From NCBI GenBank assembly GCA_022701365.1, contig JAKUHH010000028.1:124001-188000 (forward strand): 64,000 nucleotides of DNA, written 5' to 3'. The position numbers and the translations under genes were made by a program. Below are positions 59,853 through 64,000 of this stretch, piece by piece (the first letter of the stretch is position 1; every line of letters begins with the position of its first letter). This DNA is from Mycocentrospora acerina. Taxonomy: Eukaryota; Ascomycota; Dothideomycetes; Pleosporales. The notes beneath the pieces are model-generated. The model did no database searches. It was not told the origin of the DNA and was given only the letters and a program-made list of their open reading frames with translations.

Positions 59853-60820
59853 GTAGGACATAAAGAGAGGGGAAGCTTCCACGGGAGAGAGCTGTTGAGA
59901 TGTACTGACGCGAGTAACGAGAGCATGAATCATCGAACCGAGAATCGATCATCCGTGTTCGACTTTTTCAATCGTTAGCGACTTCTGGTACTGTAGCGAA
60001 CGCTCAAATTAACAACTTAATTATTCCCTTCAGACCTCTTCATCACGATGCTCCTCAATCTGATTGCTGTATAAATGAGTGATTGCGCATCAGAGAAATA
60101 CTGCGGTTATGCCAAGACATCACTTGTTGGGTATGTGAACATTGATGTCACGACCTGAGTTATTGAAAACAAACGCAGAAGCATCTGTTAATATCTACTT
60201 TCCACCCCCCACCCCCCTAATTCCACGGCTCGGCTGCTCGGAAATAGCCTCCAAAATTTTGATCATCTCATAAGTCAGATCGCGCGTCAAGGGCTGTAAA
60301 GTGTTTCTCCCCTATGCTGTTCTTGAATTGGGCCCTTGATTAGAGAATTTCCAAAGAAATCTCACCTGTTAGCGCTAAAATCTGGCCTGATTCCAGTCAT
60401 CAAATTGGCCAATTCTCCCCGCCACACAACATCAGATACCCGAGCCGGGAGAGGTGAGGGCTTAAAAGCGAGGACAGGACGCGAGAGGCGCGATTTTTGG
60501 TATATAATCTACTTATCTGCGACTTGATACAAGCTGAGCAAAAATATGTCTGTTAGTCTTCTCTATAAAAGTCGGTGGTTTAATGTTACTATTCTTCTCA
60601 TTGCTAGGAGTTTATCATACTCTGATTTTACTGATAGTGGCCCGAGAAGAAGGTTCTTTCCAGTAAGAGAGGAACACATAACTAGTCATAGAGGCATCAG
60701 TTATCCAGCACGTCAATAAAAGATGCGTCACTCGCGGCCACTCTCACACAGCCCGCGGCCTACTTTTCAAGGTGTCAAGGCTGTGAAGTCTCCAAGGGCT
60801 TGTCCTTAGATAATGCAACT
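59853..60820. other. Intergenic region before the tandem duplication
   Basis: About 970 bp with no recognisable gene. I searched it for a third copy of the small peptide gene and saw none. Confidence 0.45.
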
Positions 60821-61101
60821 ACCTTCCTCATCCAACAGGTAATAGATGTTGAGTGTATCTCAAGACATGCTCAGCTGCCTAATGATACGCAGAAAGCTCT
60901 TAGTGACTCCTTTCAACGCTGGGCGTTGAGACTACTGGTGCAAAAATAGAAGATTTGTGCTGCTCAGACTCGGATAGAGCAGGTCTTCTAAGAGCCAAAT
61001 CCTGTCTGCCTGGTTACACGCACTGTGACACGCATCCAGATTTACATCGAACTGGTTCATGAGAGCGAAGTGATAGATTATGGTGGCGGCTCTACGGTGC
61101 C

Positions 61102-61107
61102 TATAAG
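61102..61107 (+). promoter_or_regulatory. TATA-like box of the broken peptide copy
   Basis: TATAAG about 100 bp before the ATG at 61206, in the same context (followed by C) as in the intact copy. Confidence 0.4.
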
Positions 61108-61205
61108 CTCGCTGCTTGCCATAGATTGAGTGCGCAACACCTCCAACCCAACTTGCATATATTTCATCTTAATCAACATGCTTCAGAATTATCCTCGTCA
61201 TCATA

Positions 61206-61404
61206 ATGAGGGTCACTGCCGTCATATTTTCTGTTATCGCCATGCTGTCCGCGACTGTGTTCGCTGCTCCAGACCCAAGTCTTACAGAGATGTAGTGGGA
61301 TCCTGTTCGTCGGCTAGCCTGTTGTGCCCAGCAATGCTGTGATAGGGGGCTTTGTCCAGTGAGAAACTCCTTGTTCTAACAATTTGTAGAGCCTCTGCTG
61401 TTAG
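61206..61404 (+). pseudogene. Small secreted cysteine-rich peptide, broken tandem copy
   Basis: Paralogue of the gene at 62258. The signal peptide (MRVTAVIFSVIAMLSATVFA) and the start of the propeptide are preserved, with the same AAPDPS sequence. A TAG stop at 61293-61295 (codon 30) interrupts the propeptide, before the cysteine region. Beyond the stop the frame continues with a paired cysteine, further cysteines and a RGLC segment up to a GTGAGA donor at 61359. A possible acceptor (TTGTAG) ends at 61389, giving a 31 bp intron, shorter than normal, and a final exon 61390-61404 that again ends in two cysteines and a stop. It also differs in cysteine number and spacing. As read it would make only the signal peptide and a stub. 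Confidence 0.75.
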
Positions 61405-62170
61405 TAAAGTCGTCTGTACAAAATGCTGCATGTCAAACACAACAGCCGATAAAGATTCGACTCGACAATCAATGAATGAGCGAGTCAAGGGAACGATTTA
61501 GTGGCAGAAAAACCTGGAATACTATGTATAGGAATTCTTAAACCATCTGGTCTTGATAACTTCACCGCGTGACCCATTTACCTATACTCAAAAAACCATT
61601 CAAAGATTATTTTCGTACCTCCAAATGCTAAAGCTTTTTGACGAGGTCATTTTCCTTTCTCTATTAGAATATTGTAAGAGCGGAAATTTGCTCCGACTGA
61701 AGTGCTCAAGCTGTACACAAAGTCATCAGCAGTGCTCGTAATGCCATTCAGTCGCAGTTATGTCACTAGTAGTAGATTTGTTTTGGCTCGAAATGCTACA
61801 TTTAATGGATTGAGGTAGTAGTGATCCTTGAGGATGCGCCGCAGGGGTACATAGATCCTGCACTCATGACCCCACCCAATACGACCACCTTCCTGATCTA
61901 ACAGGTATCGTCTGTTGATAAGGGATAAACACGTCTTGGCTTTTATCTAGAAGTAGAGTAAGATTGTCGTGGCTTTCTTTAATGCTAGGCGTTGAGAATA
62001 CTAGAGCAAAGATAGTCTTTACATGCTGCCAAGGCTCAGACACGATAGATGCTCAGTCTAAAATCCCACTCGGCCTTCCTGACTAGGTCATTCTTGCCAA
62101 ATTTACGAGCTAGTACGATATCAGAATAACGGAGCGGGGAAAGAAATCGTGGCAATAGTCCTCAGATACA

Positions 62171-62176
62171 TATAAG
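62171..62176 (+). promoter_or_regulatory. TATA-like box of the intact peptide gene
   Basis: TATAAG 82 bp before the ATG. The leader that follows is rich in TC and CTC runs, as in many expressed fungal genes. Confidence 0.5.
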
Positions 62177-62257
62177 CCGACAGTCCGCTCCAGATCAAGT
62201 TCGCACCATACTCGTCGCAACTCAATCTCCTCACTTCAATTTCCTCCTCGCCTCAAA

Positions 62258-62481
62258 ATGAAGACTACGACTTTGATTCTCTCTGCATTTGCAATGCTGT
62301 CCGCTACCGTCTTCGCAGCTCCAGACCCGAGTACTCGTACCGATCTGGAATGGGACCCCGTCTTCAAGCGAGCCTGCTGCTCTGCACTCCGTTGTAACAG
62401 AGGACTCTGTGCAGTGAGGATACCATTTGAGATAAAAATTCAGCCGTTCTGACAAAACGTTAGTCTACTCCTTGCTGTTAG
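62258..62481 (+). CDS. Small secreted cysteine-rich peptide precursor with CC-C-C-CC framework
   Basis: Predicted 57 aa precursor from two exons, 62258-62413 and 62464-62481, joined across a 50 bp intron (GTGAGG donor, TTCTGAC branch-like site, CGTTAG acceptor). Residues 1-20 are a signal peptide ending VFA. Residues 21-38 are a short propeptide ending in Lys-Arg, a Kex2-type cleavage site. The 19-residue mature region has six cysteines at 40, 41, 46, 51, 56 and 57, evenly spaced CC-X4-C-X4-C-X4-CC. The last two come from the tiny second exon; without splicing the product would be 64 aa and lack them. The same exon layout in the paralogue at 61206 supports splicing. Its role is unknown: secreted effector, antimicrobial, toxin-like or signalling peptide are all possible. 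The order of cysteines matches animal framework-III conotoxins, most likely by convergence. Confidence 0.75.
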
Positions 62482-62996
62482 CTGGATATTCGGTACAACG
62501 TACGTGCAACGAATAATTAGCATCAAACTGGATATTCGACAACTTGGAGTGGCTATGCGACAATGGAAGGACCTATGACGCTGGACAGAAACTTTTCAGA
62601 TTATGTAGGCTTGATAAAATTGTTGCAAAAATGCGACCAAGGCGCGTTACTATGCATAATATTTTATATGAGTATGGGTGATATGTGCCTTTATATTCCC
62701 CGGGAAAACTATGCTCTGGGAAAATGTTTGCAGGACAATCTGAATTTTGAGTACAAGACTATACCCAATACAAACTCCTACCACATATTCATACAATCAT
62801 ACATATTTTCCGAGTCATTTGATTTGTGACATGCATCTAACTATTAGCTAGTAACTAGCTCGAACAATTTCCCCTACAGGCCTAGCGCCCCAGTCTCATT
62901 GCTTCACCACTCCAAACCCCGAAAGCTTTGATACAAGACTTGCGTGATACATAACTTCTTAGCTACACTTCTCAGCACTCCTGAGCAATCTATCAC
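62482..62996. other. Intergenic region
   Basis: About 515 bp between the peptide gene and the 3' end of the last gene. One frame of 88 codons (62563-62829) has no recognised content. Confidence 0.4.
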
Positions 62997-63998
62997 TCAT
63001 CTATTCGCCCGCATAGCCTTCCTCATCTTCCCCTCACACTCCCTGTCCAACCTCTCCACAGTCTTCTTCAACCTGATTACCTCTTCCATATATCCTCCAT
63101 GCTCCATCATATCCCTGAATGCCATTTCCTCGATCAGGTAATCGTTCGCTAGCGCAGTCGCGAGATTGATCACAGTGGTGTATTTCTGTCGCGTTGCGGG
63201 GTCGAGAGCGCGGATTTGAGTGTAAAGATTGCTGACGTGAGACTGTAGGCGGGTGGTACGGTGGGAGAGATGGTCCAGGTAGGGGATGGCATGTTCAGCA
63301 GTGAAGAGGTTGGGTGTTGGACAGTGCGAGATTGTGCGCGAGAGGTTGATAACCGGGGTTGGTGATCGGAGTAATTGCTGGGAAGGTAGGTTTGGAGTTA
63401 CAAAAGGTGGAAGAGGCCCGCGGCCTGGGTCTTGTATTTTGTTAGTTGGAGCAAGGGCTAAAGCGGCGGGTGCAAGACTTGGTCGTTTAGTATTGTTTGC
63501 TGAAGTCTCTGGGTCGTGTATGGAAGCACATGGTGGTTCAGGGGGGGTATCGATGTGAGTCTCCTCTACTTCTGCTCCTTGCTCTGTCGCTACGTCGCCT
63601 TCGGTACCAGTTGTTCCATAATTAGGTGTACCTACCTCCTTCGCATTAATAGCGCTATCGAAGAAGAATACATCGTGTTCCGGCAAGACAGCGACTTCTG
63701 AAGACCAAGGTGATGCTACTTGAGATCGTAAGGAGGCTGAGTGCATGTCGCGTCCCACATTGTCGTTTTCTTCTTCTGACTCCGGCGCAGTTGGCATGGA
63801 CACAGTCTCTCCTTCCTCATCTGACAAGGGTTCGGCTTCGGTGAGATCAACGACCTCGCTCCTGCCATTAAGCCCACCGTTCTTCTTCCTGGCTTTCTGC
63901 ATGCCACTTCCTGTTGTGAGATCGATAACGTCGATTGGGATTTTCTTCGGAACAGAGATGTTCATCGCGGACCGTCGTCGTATCGTGGTCGGAGCCAT
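62997..63998 (-). CDS. Hypothetical protein with SUMO-interaction-like motifs
   Basis: Single-exon frame of 333 aa starting at an ATG at 63998, two bases from the window edge; an upstream exon outside the window cannot be excluded. Two hydrophobic-acidic motifs near the N-terminus, IDVIDLT (about residue 22) and EVVDLTEAE (about 48), match the SUMO-interacting motif pattern V/I-X-V/I-D-L-T followed by acidic residues. The middle is disordered and rich in Pro, Glu, Ser and Thr. The last 100 residues are helical (HLSHRTTRLQSHVSNLYTQI onward) and end in a charged coiled-coil-like segment. No enzyme domain is visible. It may be a nuclear adaptor bound by SUMO, but that is inferred from short motifs. 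Confidence 0.75.
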   Translation of the reverse strand: MAPTTIRRRSAMNISVPKKIPIDVIDLTTGSGMQKARKKNGGLNGRSEVVDLTEAEPLSDEEGETVSMPTAPESEEENDNVGRDMHSASLRSQVASPWSSEVAVLPEHDVFFFDSAINAKEVGTPNYGTTGTEGDVATEQGAEVEETHIDTPPEPPCASIHDPETSANNTKRPSLAPAALALAPTNKIQDPGRGPLPPFVTPNLPSQQLLRSPTPVINLSRTISHCPTPNLFTAEHAIPYLDHLSHRTTRLQSHVSNLYTQIRALDPATRQKYTTVINLATALANDYLIEEMAFRDMMEHGGYMEEVIRLKKTVERLDRECEGKMRKAMRANR

Positions 63999-64000
63999 TT

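Larger units (their letters stand above)
60821..61404 (+). repeat. Tandem duplication, copy A
   Basis: Diverged copy of 61887-62481, offset by about 1,052-1,066 bp. Matching landmarks are ACCTTCCT followed by AACAGGTA (60821 and 61887), GCGTTGAGA (60923 and 61989), TATAAG (61102 and 62171) and the peptide reading frame (61206 and 62258). The match includes the upstream region, so the promoter was duplicated with the gene. Confidence 0.75.
61887..62481 (+). repeat. Tandem duplication, copy B
   Basis: Partner of 60821-61404; contains the intact peptide gene with its upstream region. Confidence 0.75.

Noticed and set aside
62563..62829. An 88-codon frame just after the peptide gene, considered as a further family member
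   Set aside because: It lacks a signal peptide, the propeptide sequence and the cysteine pattern.

Overview
The window is nuclear DNA of a filamentous ascomycete, probably a Dothideomycete close to Pleosporales. The genes have short 45-140 bp GT-AG introns. Families typical of Pezizomycotina are present: several Zn2Cys6 regulators, a rhodopsin/PTH11-like membrane protein, a HET-NACHT-WD40 receptor, an Af470-like monooxygenase and a GMC oxidoreductase. AT-rich blocks that look RIP-mutated flank the receptor gene. The placement below Ascomycota is an inference from gene content.

Layout. 0.1-6.7 kb: two divergent Zn2Cys6 regulators. 7.0-11.3 kb: a small hypothetical protein, then housekeeping genes TRM112 and YTM1 converging tail to tail. 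12.4-13.5 kb: an Af470-like monooxygenase. 13.5-20.8 kb: an AT-rich block holding a complete HET-NACHT-WD40 gene (1,390 aa, eleven near-identical WD40 repeats), bracketed by a diverged inverted repeat. 20.8-25.3 kb: a secreted hydrolase/PKD protein, a frameshifted small membrane protein and a nonsense-riddled NAD(P)-binding pseudogene. 25.5-33.8 kb: aldo-keto reductase, histidine phosphatase, secreted GMC oxidoreductase and a seven-helix membrane protein. 34-42 kb: microsatellite-rich DNA, an FAD monooxygenase with a poly-serine insertion and a very GC-rich Zn2Cys6 regulator. 42.3-48.3 kb: a GH2 beta-galactosidase and a sugar/lactose permease transcribed divergently. 48.3-54.1 kb: no gene recognised. 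54.2-59.9 kb: amino acid permease and secreted dienelactone hydrolase-like protein. 60.8-62.5 kb: a tandem duplication carrying a tiny secreted cysteine-rich peptide gene, intact in the second copy and broken in the first. 63.0-64.0 kb: a protein with SUMO-interaction-like motifs.

How genes may work together. The beta-galactosidase and permease form an uptake-plus-hydrolysis pair sharing one 0.9 kb promoter region, an arrangement like LAC4-LAC12 of Kluyveromyces lactis. The HET-NACHT-WD40 gene belongs to the family that controls heterokaryon incompatibility and fungal innate immunity. The most unusual item is the tandem locus near 61-62 kb. Its intact copy encodes a 57-residue precursor with signal peptide, short propeptide, a Lys-Arg processing site and, only after splicing, a 19-residue mature region with evenly spaced cysteines CC-X4-C-X4-C-X4-CC. 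That is the order of animal framework-III conotoxins, though homology is not implied.
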